The position numbers and the translations under genes are program-made. Below are positions 1 through 11,289 of a stretch of 64,000 nucleotides of DNA, piece after piece. Within the stretch, counting starts at the first letter, position 1. The number at the start of each line of letters is the position of its first letter. Origin of the DNA: Mangifera indica (taxonomy: Eukaryota; Streptophyta; Magnoliopsida; Sapindales; Anacardiaceae); NCBI RefSeq assembly GCF_011075055.1, contig NC_058137.1, positions 19,701,463 to 19,765,462 of the forward strand, given 5' to 3'. The notes beneath the pieces were generated by a model. That model did no database searches. It was not told the DNA's origin and saw only the letters and a program-made list of their open reading frames with translations.

Positions 1-25
1 TTTTAAATCCGTTTGTAATATAGAT

Positions 26-538
26 ATGCCTGTTTGGGCGGCGAAAGAGGCTCGGCGGATTGGGTTTTGGACGGAGGTTGCGGAGAGAGGGAAGAGGGTG
101 GTTGCGCGTGGAGAAACGCGCGGGTGGTGGAACGATGGTGGTGGATTGAGGTTAGACTGTTGTTTGGAGGCAGCGTTCTGGAAATTGAGAGACGGAGGAT
201 GGAGGGAAGAGGAGGTTAGGGAGATGATGCTGATGGACGGCTGTGATGAAGATGATCAGAAGGCGGAGGAGAAGATTGGGGCCCAATTGATATGGTCCAA
301 TTTCAAAGACCGTATAGCGTGGCAAATGAGAGTATTGTCTTTGGTTTTACTACGTGCGGGGTGGAGCAGGGAAGAAGTGGAGTACTCGCTTAGTCTTGAA
401 GATTTTGATCATTATGACAGTTCTAAAATTGATGGTAATTTTCTTCAAGGTATCAATTCAACTTCGACAGAATTTCAGCATCCGAAGAAGAAGAAGATCA
501 TAAAAAAGGGAAACAAAAAAAATGTAGGAGTTGATTAG
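26..538 (+). CDS. hypothetical protein, possibly 5'-incomplete (170 codons)
   Basis: This open frame begins with ATG and ends in TAG at the left edge of the window. The first 300 bases are much richer in G and C than the surrounding DNA, which is typical of a plant coding exon and not of the AT-rich intergenic sequence. The N-terminal half is rich in Arg, Trp, Gly and Glu (motifs such as RRIGFW, TRGWWND, EEEVREMM), and the tail is a Lys/Asn-rich basic stretch (KKKKIIKKGNKK) that could act as a nuclear localisation signal. No stop interrupts the frame in the 25 bases before the ATG, so the true protein may start upstream or this may be a last exon. I do not recognise the family and see no signal peptide or membrane segment. 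Confidence 0.5.
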   Translation: MPVWAAKEARRIGFWTEVAERGKRVVARGETRGWWNDGGGLRLDCCLEAAFWKLRDGGWREEEVREMMLMDGCDEDDQKAEEKIGAQLIWSNFKDRIAWQMRVLSLVLLRAGWSREEVEYSLSLEDFDHYDSSKIDGNFLQGINSTSTEFQHPKKKKIIKKGNKKNVGVD

Positions 539-1040
539 GATGTATTGTATTGACATAAAGTGGTTATTACATTAATAGGAAAATATTTATTTATTATTTA
601 ATGTGAATTAGAGACTTCGTTATTAAGGTTGTCTATGTTGAAACATTAAGGCATTGGATTTTGTAATTCTTCAGTTAGTTGGCCATCTAAATTTTGCTGC
701 TTCATACTACCAGTTTTGTAACCATATAAAAGAAAACTACAATGGTATATTGCCTTGAAAGGTAAAATCACTTGACTGCTTCCAATTTAAAGCTGGCTTT
801 TCCGTCTTTATCTTTTCCTATTATTGGCTCTCTCTCTCTCTCTCTTAAATCGAAGTACGTTTTTTCTCTCATCGTGCCAAAAAGACAAGGAAATTTTAGA
901 AAAAGATGACAACCCATGTCTCCGCTATGATTTTAAGGAAAAGATGTCCCATGGTCCTTTGTGTTTGTCTTATTTGTGTTCATCTGGTCTCTCACATTTA
1001 TCCGTCAAAAAGCTTCCATAAATGTACAACTTGTTGATAA
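539..1040. other. AT-rich intergenic DNA, probable 3' flank of the preceding frame
   Basis: No gene is visible. The stretch contains a (CT)n microsatellite at about 829-846. The short open frame across it is built on this low-complexity sequence and has no protein-like composition. Confidence 0.5.
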
Positions 1041-3010
1041 TTGAAAAAAAAAAATTCATATCTAATAAAAATAAATAAATAAAAAATATAAAAATATGAT
1101 AGATTAAATTAAATTTTAATATTAATTAATTAATTTTATATAATATGAGTTTTAATCTACATATTTATAAAATTAGTATACTCTGATATAGTCTCAAAGC
1201 TTAAAATTAAATGGGTGTGTCTTATACCTTAAAAATACTCTAGGTCTAACAACTTAACTTATCAAACCCAAAACAAAATGGGTGATTCTAATAACCTAAA
1301 AATGATCTAGGCCAAATACCCTAACTTGATCTTAGTACCAATTGAGAGTGCACCTAATCAAATGATGAATATAACAATCAATAGTGGTTACACTTGAGAG
1401 AGAGTGTTGAGAACTAAAGTTTCATATATAATAAAAACAATATTAGTAAGTGATATATAAATGTGGTAAATAAAACTTTAACACAAGACAATTAGTTTTA
1501 TGTAATATAAGTTTCAATCTTCATACTTATACACTCAATATATTTCTGATATGGTATCAAAGCACAAATCAAATGATAAACTTAACAATCTAAAATGTTT
1601 TTAGATACAAGTGATAATACACTCGTCTAGATGGATTCTATCAAATGGTGAGTATAACAACTTATAACAGGAACACTTGAGGGAAAGTATTGAAGATTAA
1701 AAGAAAAAGTTTTATATCTAATAAAAATGAATAAAGTCAATGGTATAAAAATGTGATGGATTAAACTTTAATATAAATGAATTAATTTTATGTAATATGA
1801 ATTTTGATATTTACACTTATAAATTTAATATATTCAATAGGGAAAAGGACTATTTCCCATCCATCTTTTAGCGTATTCTCAAACTTATACCCACGGGAGA
1901 TCAAAAACCATTTTTTCCACCTATGACCAAACGGTCGTCCATTTTTTCAGTTAAAGACAAGGGCAAAATTGTCATTTTATTGTTTATAATAAAAAGTTAT
2001 AAAATTTATTATTTTTCACCCCCTTTAGGTTTTAGAAACTAACATTTCATCTTTACTTAAAGTTTTTAAACTTTGAAAACTAACATTTTCACCCCCAAAC
2101 CTAGGGCCTCCATATTTTCCAAAACGCGCCACCCCCCATAACTTTCAAAATTAGCAGTTTCACCCCCATTCTTCAACTTTATCTTCCGACGTGGTCTCTG
2201 GCGTCGTCACCGACCTCTTCCTTCTCCTGGTGTGACGACGGTGGTGCGATGAAGAGATCTTCATCTCCTCGTCGTACGGTGCAACGAAGAGATGGAGATC
2301 TCTTCATCGCACGATGCGACAAAGAGATAGAGATCTCTTCGTCACACCACCATGCAACGAAGAGGTCTCTCTTCGTCACTCCACCCAGACGATGAAGGAC
2401 GATGCTTCATTACTCGTTGCGTCGTCCAGACGCTACTCGCCCTTCGTCTGTTCTTCCAAATCTAGACGACACTTCATCGTCCAGATCTAGGCGACAAAGG
2501 GTCATTCTTTATCGTCCTTTGTAGTCGGAGATGAGAGATAGGTCGAATGCGTCGGCTGTCGATGGTGGTCGGAGAAGAAAGCAAACTCTAGGGGTAAAAT
2601 CTAAACTTTTCAAACTTTGAGGATGGGTTGGTTGTTAGTTTTTAAAACCTGGAGGGGGGTAATGGTGAAATTTTAAAATTTTAAGATTTTAAACAGTAAA
2701 ATAACAATTTTACCCCTGTTCCTAACTGAAAAAATAGACGATAATTTGGTCATAGATGAGAAAAAGAGTTTTTGATTTTCCATAAGTATAAATTTGAGAA
2801 TGGGCTAAAAGATGGGTGGGAAATAGTCCTTTTCCCTAGTTAATATGATATTATAACATAAATTAGACATACAACTTATAGAAATTGCACTTAAAAAAGT
2901 ATATTAAAGACAAAATATATATATATATATATGATAAATTAAATCTTAAAATAAATAAATTAATTTTACTTAATATGAGTTTTAACAGCATACATATAAA
3001 CATGTATAGC
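1040..3010 (+). repeat. Tandem run of TRIM-like short LTR units, interrupted by a Mutator-type element
   Basis: The same roughly 150-bp segment recurs at about 1050-1180, 1405-1545, 1690-1839 and, beyond the inserted element, about 2890-3000. Each copy reads through an 'ATTAATTTTATgTAATATgAgTTT'-type stretch. At least two copies (about 1184 and 1547) are followed by 'TGATATGGTATCAAAGC' or a close variant, which resembles the methionine-tRNA primer-binding site (TGGTATCAGAGC) of short plant LTR elements. The spacing between these two sites is about 363 bp. No coding capacity is visible. This is the pattern expected of terminal-repeat retrotransposons in miniature arranged in tandem, LTR-internal-LTR-internal. 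Family assignment is inference. Confidence 0.5.
1840..2836. mobile_element. Non-autonomous Mutator-like (MULE) element with about 150-bp terminal inverted repeats
   Basis: The left end starts GGGAAAAGGACTATTTCCC, and the right end is its near-exact reverse complement. Inverted similarity continues for about 150 bp on each side, including matching segments such as 'CTATGACCAAA' and 'TTTTTTCAGTTA'. The nine bases outside each end, TATTCAATA and TAGTTAATA, agree at seven of nine positions, fitting the 9-bp target duplication of Mutator elements. The core (about 2170-2600) is richer in G+C and contains several overlapping direct and inverted copies of a GAGATCTCTTC-type motif. No transposase is encoded. 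The core could be a captured host fragment (Pack-MULE-like), but I cannot identify a donor. Confidence 0.75.
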
Positions 3011-5240
3011 CGTAATGTTTTGCCAACACCTCGCGATCAGATACTTCCAAAAAGACTGCAAAATTCTCCATTGAAGTCTTCATTTGTTTCTTATTAATTA
3101 TATATTGTCAGTAATAGACGACTGTATATCGGTTGAGAGCTCCAGGAACCTGACTTAACCCTAGTTGGTTTGATGTCTCTATCAAGGATGGTGATTTACT
3201 TGGACCATTTATCTGTGAAGAAGGTCAAATTTATCAACACCGACTCAAGAAATAAAGCCTCCATTTGGCTCTGCGTACGTCAGTCAACATTACTCATCAG
3301 CTTAAGGCTTTGAAAAATAACACAAAGACAATTGTCTTGGCTTTGTAATGCAAGTATGTTGTGACTTGGTCTAACAGCGTGAGCGATTTCTGGGATTATT
3401 TGTTCACATTGCTTCAATCCTATGAGCTCATCGTAATGTGAAATTCAGGAAAAAAAAGAATCGATTTCTTCCTTTTTGGGTTGAGCGTTAAATGTAAAAA
3501 TAAGGATTTATTTGACTAGGGTGATTTTTCATTACTAAAAGGCCAAAAGATTTACACCTTCTATCCATAAACTTTTATTCATTAACTTTAAAAAATTTAA
3601 ATATTTATTTATTAACTAAGATAATTATCATTTAACTTATAATATTAAAAATAAATAAATATTATCCTATTTTTCTACTTTAATTTTAAAAACTAACAAT
3701 TTTCCTTTAATTTATTTTTGAAAGTTTCTCTTTTCCCCTCTACTAGGATTTTATATTTTTCTTCTATTTTTTGAGGACCTTTCTTCATCTTCAATGGTCA
3801 TATCTACCCGAGACCAATCCGCCTTTAGCTAGTTCCTTTTTCTTTGACGCTTTCTCTCACTCCCAATTTGTCAAATCATTGTGATTGAGTAATTTTAAAT
3901 TAAGAATAAAATAATATTTAATTATTAGAAAATTCTTAATGTAGGCTAATATTAATTATGGTTTTTATTTGATAATAGATAAGTTTAAGTGATTAAAGAT
4001 AAGTTAAATATACTTAAAGGTTATGATCTGTGTGAACTGCATAAGTGTGAGTCTTAAAATTTATTGAACCTTGAAGGGGATCTACTATATATTGGCTAGA
4101 TCCCCACTTCAAAATATGATATAATATAATTGCGGTATAGGTTACCCTATTGAAAGTTGCCATTCAATGAAGTTTTTAAAGTGAAAGACCAATTAGTGTT
4201 GAGAGGTAATCTCAACAGGTACTCTTAATAACTTTACGAATTTAAATTGTATGACATTCCAAGTATTCTTATAACCTTAAAAAATTTAATTCAATATTTT
4301 ACAATCCATGCGTAAATTAGAGGTTATAATTTTGGCTCGATTTTAGGGGTTCCGACTCTCCTCAACCTAACAAAGAGGAGATTTTCCTATAAAATGGGAA
4401 AAGGGAATAAGAACGAGGATGAAAAAAATTCCTATAATTAGGAACTGGTCGGAGAAGGGGATACATGTATCTCCTCTTCCTATCTTTTTATATTAATATA
4501 TTTACTTAAAATACAACCTATCAACAAACATGAACATAATTATTCACTCCCACTTAAGATAATCACATGAATAATTGTCAAAATGCTCATGCCTTTTTGT
4601 TGGGTCTCACAATAAATGTGCTCCGAAATTATCTCCTTACATAGTTAAGCTACATTACAATTTTATCATGAATGAAATGTTTCTCTTCATTTCTTTGATT
4701 ATAGACTCCGAATATTGACCATCACTGTAGAATAATGTCTTTTAGCATATATATTCTTTATATGCATGACTCTAAAGTTAGTACACGATAACCATGTCAC
4801 AAGTATTTGCTTTACTTGACATACAATTAACATATATGAATGTAAAGAGGACATAAAAAAAAAAAAATTGCATGCATATAAAGTTTTATTATCTTATTGT
4901 AATCAAAATTTCATTTTTCACATATAATCTATTAGCTTTGGGGCATTAAGACTAACGGAAAGGTGTCCAAGTGAAATTACTCCAACGAATGTCAAAAGTT
5001 TTCTATCCTGTCTACTTGAACTACACCCACTGTTCCAAACTCTGTTGATTCCTCTGTGACTAACCTGGTAGGGTAGTACTATGGATCCCACGGCAATGAC
5101 ATGGATGGAAATTGAATTTTCTCAGTTAGTCATTTAGTGGGGACTTTGATTTGTCTGTGTCTTTTGAAATAGGTGTTCATTTTAGTATGATGTGATCTAA
5201 TACTGTCTTTTCATGTATTCAAACGATGCAACATTAAAAT
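3011..5240. other. AT-rich intergenic and repeat-derived DNA, no gene
   Basis: I see no supported gene. The part from about 3530 to 3800 resembles the AT-rich arms of the foldback element at 22.6-23.3 kb, with similar 'ATTTAAATATTTATTTATTAAC' style sequence followed by a pyrimidine-rich stretch, so it is probably a decayed relative. The part from about 4340 to 4500 carries a 'GGGAATAAGAACGAGGATG'-like stretch similar in style to sequence near 51.3-51.7 kb. A run of 11 or more A occurs near 4855. Confidence 0.4.
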
Positions 5241-5246
5241 CCTTAG

Positions 5247-5338
5247 GGTGGATTTAGTATGGATAATATTTATCATAAAAATAAAAGATTTATGAAAGAA
5301 TATACAAAAGAGGTTATCTAGAATGTTATTAAATATAA

Positions 5339-5381
<43 letters not shown>

Positions 5382-5947
5382 TTGATAATAATTAATAGTT
5401 ATAAATAATTATTATGTTTAGTAGGAGGTGATAAAAAAATAATAAGATATTATTTTACATAACAATAAAACTATATATATTCATTTTGAATATATAAATG
5501 AATATAAACTTAATGTGTGTCATTAAGTGGTTGGTGATTTAGAATTAAGAATAAGATAACATCTAATCATATGATGTTACATATTAAATATGTACATATT
5601 TATGTATTCAAACTAGGTATACATAACATTGCTTTTTTACTTAAATATTTTTATGTATAATCATTTAAAATATTTTTATATTACTTATTATATTAATTAA
5701 AAATAATGATATTTTTATCTTAAAAAATTAATAAGGACATAATTGTAACAATCAAGATTATTTTAATAATATTTTAATACTTAAATTAAGAGTAATGATC
5801 ATACTATATTCTATATTATTTATTATATCATCATTGATAATACAAAATTATTAAAATTTTTTATTACTTGATAAAATAAATAAAATAATATTAATAATAA
5901 AAAGTAAATTACTTTTAAGTAATTTTTATACCTACCAAACACCACCT
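5247..5947. mobile_element. MITE-like element with short terminal inverted repeats
   Basis: The left end reads GGTGGATTTAGTATGG and the reverse complement of the right end reads GGTGGTGTTTGGTAGG, so about 12 of 16 terminal bases agree. The body is nearly pure A+T, has no coding capacity and contains a (TTA)n microsatellite at about 5340-5379 (about 13 units). A related element with similar 'GTTTGGTTTAGATAATATT' termini lies at 29.66-30.05 kb. No convincing target duplication was found. Confidence 0.45.
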
Positions 5948-6829
5948 AAATCTAGGTGATTTCTTCTGTGACACATTCTTCAAATGATGAAACAAAGTCA
6001 TGCCTAAAAGTTTTCAGAAGAGAAGATGGAATAGAATAGAACAATAAGTTTCTGTCTTCGATCTAGCCGTTACAAAGTTTAAACCAAAATTCGGTCGACT
6101 GGATTTAATTTGGTCAACCGAATTTCCGAAAGCCAAAATACATGGCTTTTGGACAATTCAGAAGGTGCCATCGAAGAATTTGATCGGTCAAATTCGGTCG
6201 ACCAAATTTTATTACATTTTATCCCCTGAGTTTTCAAAAATTATTTTGACCCCTAAAACTTTGAAAAGTGACAATTTAACCCATTTTTGAAAATTCTTTC
6301 AAAACCAACTTTGAGATATGAAAATGTAGTTCACAAAACTTCATCATTTTAAATGAATTAATAAAGTTTAGTTAAAAAATTGGCTTAACCCAATAAGTTT
6401 GAAAAATGACATTTTAACTCAAAATGTGAAAGATATGAAAATGAGTTTTCAAGTGAGCTATCCCATCAAATAAATATTCTAATCAAAATGAATGCTCCAA
6501 ATTACAAATATATATACCTAAGCTTGAGTTTTAGTTCGAATCTTCAAGAATTCTTCATTTGAGTCTTGTCTTCATTTTCATTTTGAAACTCCTTCAAATA
6601 CATTAGATAAATTCTTGCAATCTAAACTCACACTTAAGTAAAATCATTAGTTAATATGCTAAGGGACATATTAGTTTGTTATCATCAAAATAACCGCATA
6701 ATGACTCCTTGAGTCAACAGTCTATACCTAGCTTTTTGGAAAAACATTGGGTTACAAATCTGTTTTAATATCTAGTAATCTTATTTTTCTTATTTCTTTT
6801 TCTCAAAAATACCTATTTATATCTAACGG
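5948..6829. other. AT-rich intergenic DNA, no gene
   Basis: A palindromic patch (about 6090-6210) contains opposed copies of AATTCGGTCGAC, suggesting another small decayed transposon. No open frame of interest is present. The 3' LTR expected beyond the copia remnant on its right cannot be recognised here. Confidence 0.4.
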
Positions 6830-9800
6830 GTTGTGCGTCCTAAGGTGTTGGAACTAAAAATCCAAACATTTGACATTTTGCTAAAGAAGCTAATTATGCT
6901 AAAATTGCTTCTTCCCATTTAGGCCAATCATGTTTTTGTTTACACTTAGTCATAGTATGTGGTTCAAAATCACCTTCATTCATAATTTTAATAGCTATTG
7001 CAAATGAGAATATATCATCAATGTTAACCATTTTATGGTTCTACATCTCTCTTGTATTACCATAATTTAAAGATAATTCAATATTTTCATTTTCTCGTTC
7101 TTCAGTATTTTATACCACTTCAAGGGTTTGTGCCGCTTTAGAGGTTTGAGTCTTTTCAGAGACCATAACCTCTTCTAAAGGAATATTAGAGAGCGTGAAT
7201 TTTTTATTTATTTTAGTATTATTATGATTGATATCTGTTTGATTATTTGTCTTTCTTTTTCAAAGAATAGTGTCTTTCAATCCAATAGATCTACCATGCT
7301 TTTGACGTACAATAGATTAATCAATCACAATTCGAATGGATTGTTTAATAGTTACATTAATTCTTGTTGGTGTCTTGGCAGCTAGTATGTGTGATCTTGC
7401 CACTTTTATTATATCTACAAATGCATTAAACATTTGGTTGGTAATAATTTATAAATGCACTATTCTCTATACTTCAATTTCATTTTGAGATGTGTGAGAA
7501 TCTATATGAGACATGGTAGGTACATACCAAGTAAGTTCATGTCTAACTTCAAAAGATGTTTTATTTTCTCTTAAAAGTGAGAATGTTGTCTCATCAAAGC
7601 GATAATCCTTAAATCATGTAGTAAAAAGATTACCTACTAATGGTTCTTGATATCTTATGATGGATGGTGAATTATATTTAGTATAAATTCTCAAACGATG
7701 TTAGGGTCCTATTTTTGTGCATTGAGGAGATGTAATAAGGACATATACAACACAACCAAATATTCTTAAATAAAATATATCAGGTTGATAATCAAGAACC
7801 AATTGTAGCGAAGAATATTGATAATAAGAAGAGGGTTGCAAGCGAATTAACGTTACAACTTGTAATATAGCATGTCCCCACATAGAAATTGATAATTAAG
7901 TTATTAATAATAAAGTACGTGTAATTAATTGGAGTCGTTTGATAAGAGATTTAGCTAATCTATTCTGGATATGGACACACGAGACTGAATGTTCAACATT
8001 AATCTCCATAGAAATGCAATAATTATCAAATGTTTTGAATTTAAATTCACCAATATTATCTGACCATATTGATTTGATCGAATAATATATAAAATGTGCC
8101 TTTAATTTGATCATTTGTGTTAACATTTAGCATATGCAATATTTCAAATTGACAATAAATAAACATGAGACCATTGTGTAAATACATCAATTAAAACCAT
8201 AAAATAACAAAATGATTCACTTGGTAGATGCATAGGTCTACATATGTCCCCTTGAATCCTTTGTAAGAATGATGGAGATCAACTCTAATTTTGAAGGGAG
8301 ATGATTTGATTTCCAATTTGCCTTGTGTACAGGTGGTGTAAAATTTTTCGCTGAAAAATAAAATTTTATGATTATTTAATGTATATCCATATGCATTTTT
8401 AATAATTATACGTATCATTATAGATTCTGGGTGACCTAAATAGTCATGTCAAAACAAAAAGACTTTTGGATCAGAGAACTTTTGGTTTGAGACTGCATAG
8501 GTTTCAATTGTCTTTATGATTGTATAATATAATATTGATGATAAAGCGAATAATTTTTCTAATATAACCCTTCTTTTGGAGGTATTACCGCTATACAGAT
8601 AAATTTTGCACAATTTTCACTTAAGGTTTTAATGTGATAACCATAATTTCTTGTATCTTTAAAATTAAGTAGATTTCTTTTAGATCTACTTAAATATAAT
8701 GCATCATTAATGCTTAGTTTGATCCATTTTTTGAACAAAATTATGGCTCTTTTAGAGCCTTTAATAAGATTTATTAATCCTGATATAACATTTACCTTAG
8801 TTTCAATCGGTGCTAAAGTTTAAAAAAAAAATTTTTCCTCGAGAATTATGTGCATTGTTGCACTATCTACCAAACACATGTCTCCATCATCAGCTTTTGA
8901 AGTCAATGCTTCAATTTTAAAGTTCATTTTCTTTCATTTAAAAATTATATTACTCATAATGTATACAAAATATTGAAAGGAAGGAGAACATTATAATAAA
9001 ATATAAAATAATATTTATGACTTCAAAATAATTATATATGATGGATTTTAATTATAAAAATTTTGGGCATTCATGTCACTAGTCAAGTGATCCATATTTT
9101 ATTCTTGAAAGAAGTTTTAAAATATCAAGATTCTATAGATCGATAGGATCTAAATCACCAAAAAATTAATTTTTTATAGACACTTAATATAATTCCACCC
9201 AATGTTTGTGTGTACTACATGTATATAATTAATGACATTTATAATCACACTTATTGTTTTGTGGTTTACTCTGCATTATGCTTTATTTTGTTTTAGTCTT
9301 AGTCTTAGTCCACTTCTAGTGGTATGATTGAAATTTTCTATTATAACCATCTTCAGGTCAAAAATTATTTCATCCATAATCTTATTTACACACATGATAA
9401 CTACTTTTGGTAGTTATGTTCATTTTAGGGAACAATGCAATACTTGTGGGACAAGTTTAATGATTTTTCATTAATAAGAAAATATTAATTTAGAATTTGT
9501 TTTCCTGATATTGCTACTATAAGAGCATATTGTTATAAAAAAAAAGAAGGTAGAGAATATTTTCTCTTCCACATTATCTTAATAAGGAAAAATTTTTGAA
9601 CATCATAGAGTTGTATTAAATTACGAAGCCATTGAGAGTATTATTGAATTTAATATTCAAATTTATCTTTTAAATTTCTCCATGAATTTAATGGATCTAT
9701 TACTAGATCTAAATATTCAGCTTACAATCTTTCCAAGATGTGATGCCAGTAAAATAATAGCCTTAAATTTATCCTTTTGGAACATTTTATTTAATCAGTT

Positions 9801-9850
9801 TCTTAAGGCTTATAAATTCTAGGTGGAGAATCACATAAAAAACCTATTTA
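6830..9850 (-). mobile_element. Degenerate Ty1/copia retrotransposon (gag, protease, integrase, start of RT)
   Basis: Read on the minus strand, the region gives copia polyprotein pieces in the normal order, in several frames with many stops. A gag-like part lies about 9080-9850. Next comes a protease site where the usual DSGTTH is changed to DSATMH (near 8860). Then come a pre-integrase segment with LINDALY-like sequence (about 8500-8800), the integrase core (7700-8420), and the linker leading to reverse transcriptase with DWPKWEEA (about 6840-7030). Most of reverse transcriptase and RNase H is absent, as are recognisable LTRs. It is an old, 3'-truncated relic of a common plant copia family, and cannot be active. 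Confidence 0.85.
7701..8418 (-). pseudogene. copia integrase core domain remnant
   Basis: Three adjacent open pieces carry integrase hallmarks. The first (8191-8418) covers the zinc-finger C-terminal side and a PMHLPSESF-like motif. The second (7896-8126) holds the conserved 'SDNIGEF' aspartate motif, NVEHSVSCVHIQN and the following Leu-rich helix. The third (7701-7883) holds MWGHAILQ, the FGCVVYV motif and the PQCTKIGP motif that normally precedes the GYDSPS linker. In functional elements this enzyme joins reverse-transcribed DNA to the host chromosome. Here the frame changes and a stop between the pieces mean no integrase can be made. Confidence 0.85.
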
Positions 9851-10218
9851 ATATTATCTATCCAATTTTAGAAACTTCAGGTTTAAATATTATCATATTT
9901 ACAAAACTTTTGGTTTTATAGACAACATATATGAGTTAATCTTTGAAACTTCATGTTCAAATATTATTTCATATCTACAAAACAACTAATTTTATAGAGA
10001 AAATATTGGGATTAATTTTTAAAAACTTCAGGTTCATATATTATCCCATATTTTCAAAACTTTTAGTTTTGTAATTAATATTCAAAATATTATAATATGT
10101 AAGTTGAATCTCTTTTGGATTTCAAGTTTATATTTTTCACAATTTATGTAAACTTTAGGTTACAAATGTGATATAATTATTATAAAATAAATAGTTTAAT
10201 AAAACTTGAGACTTTGGG

Positions 10219-10259
<41 letters not shown>

Positions 10260-10560
10260 TTATGATTTTATAAACTTCAAGTTACAAATCGGATATAATT
10301 ACTATAATAAAAATAAATATTCAAGACTTCTAGTCTAGATTCATGTTTTTGTAAAATTCAGGTTACAAATTATATCTATAACTTCAGGTCCAAATTCATG
10401 ATTTTGTAAATTTTGGATTACAAATAATATTTAGGATTTTCAGTCTAGATTCATGATATTCAGGACTTCAGGTCTAGATTCATGATTTTATAAGCTTTGA
10501 GTTACAAATAAGATATAATTATAAATAATAAATTAAATAGAAGAATAAAAGAAATTAAAA
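9835..10560. repeat. Degenerate tandem repeats beside the copia remnant
   Basis: A unit of roughly 80-90 bp containing 'AAACTTCAGGTTCAAATATTATC' followed by 'TACAAAACTTTTGGTTTTATAG' is repeated at least three times from about 9870 to 10075. A shorter unit with 'CTTCAGGTCTAGATTCATG' and 'TTACAAAT' is repeated from about 10260 to 10520. A (TA)n microsatellite lies at 10222-10257. Position just upstream of the copia gag suggests the untranslated leader or LTR of that element, although that is inference. Confidence 0.5.
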
Positions 10561-11130
10561 TATCTATAATTTATATTTTACAAACAGGATAATATCATAA
10601 TTAGAATATTCGTATTTGTAATATACAAATAAAATAATAATATGATTAAAAGATAATTAATATTAAAATATATCTAAATTGAAGGCATTGATTACATGTT
10701 ATGTAAATTTACCATATTACCTATGATAGTTGCTAATATAATTACTTTACTAATCATGTCGGTTATTAGAAGTTAAAAGCAATTGTCTTAATTAAAAAGC
10801 CAAAAACTATCACATATGTAAGACTAAGAACACATAAACGCAGTGCACAAGGGCAAACAAGTGTTGTGAATATATACGGCAGGTACAGATTATCAACGTA
10901 TCATTATCACTATCAAATTCAGACTATTTATTAACTAAATATGCCTATTTTGAACCTATATCTTGAAATTCCATCCTGGATTGACTATAACAAAAAAAAA
11001 AAAAATTGATAAGTTTAATTATGGTATTAATTTATGAAAAGTTTCTGAAAATTTTAAGAAATTTAAGTTTTATTATTGTTAATAATTTTTTTAAAAAATT
11101 TTATTACTCTAAATTGAAAGAATAAGAGAA
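10561..11130. other. AT-rich DNA upstream of COX6A
   Basis: No gene is visible. A poly-A run lies near 10991-11003. The right end grades into the promoter of the following gene. Confidence 0.4.
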
Positions 11131-11138
11131 GGCCTAAA

Positions 11139-11246
11139 AGCCCAAACTTTGTTGCTCAAATTTAAGCAGCTGAGAGCCCAGTGAATTATCATTTTACACG
11201 TGTCAGTCAAATACATTAGACATCGGAGTTTAAAAGCTAGGGTTTA
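11139..11246 (+). promoter_or_regulatory. Candidate COX6A promoter and leader: two site II motifs and a telo-box-like motif
   Basis: Two copies of AGCCCA (reverse complement TGGGCT) lie at 11139-11144 and 11175-11180. TGGGCC/T 'site II' elements, bound by TCP factors, are known in promoters of nuclear genes for the plant respiratory chain. A TAGGGTTTA motif at 11238-11246 resembles the telo box that often accompanies site II elements. Their position 45-150 bp ahead of the start codon suits a role in coordinated expression. Function is inferred from motif and position only. Confidence 0.45.
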
Positions 11247-11289
11247 CTCTAATTACTTTCCAGTAACAGAGAAGGTTTTACACAGAAAA

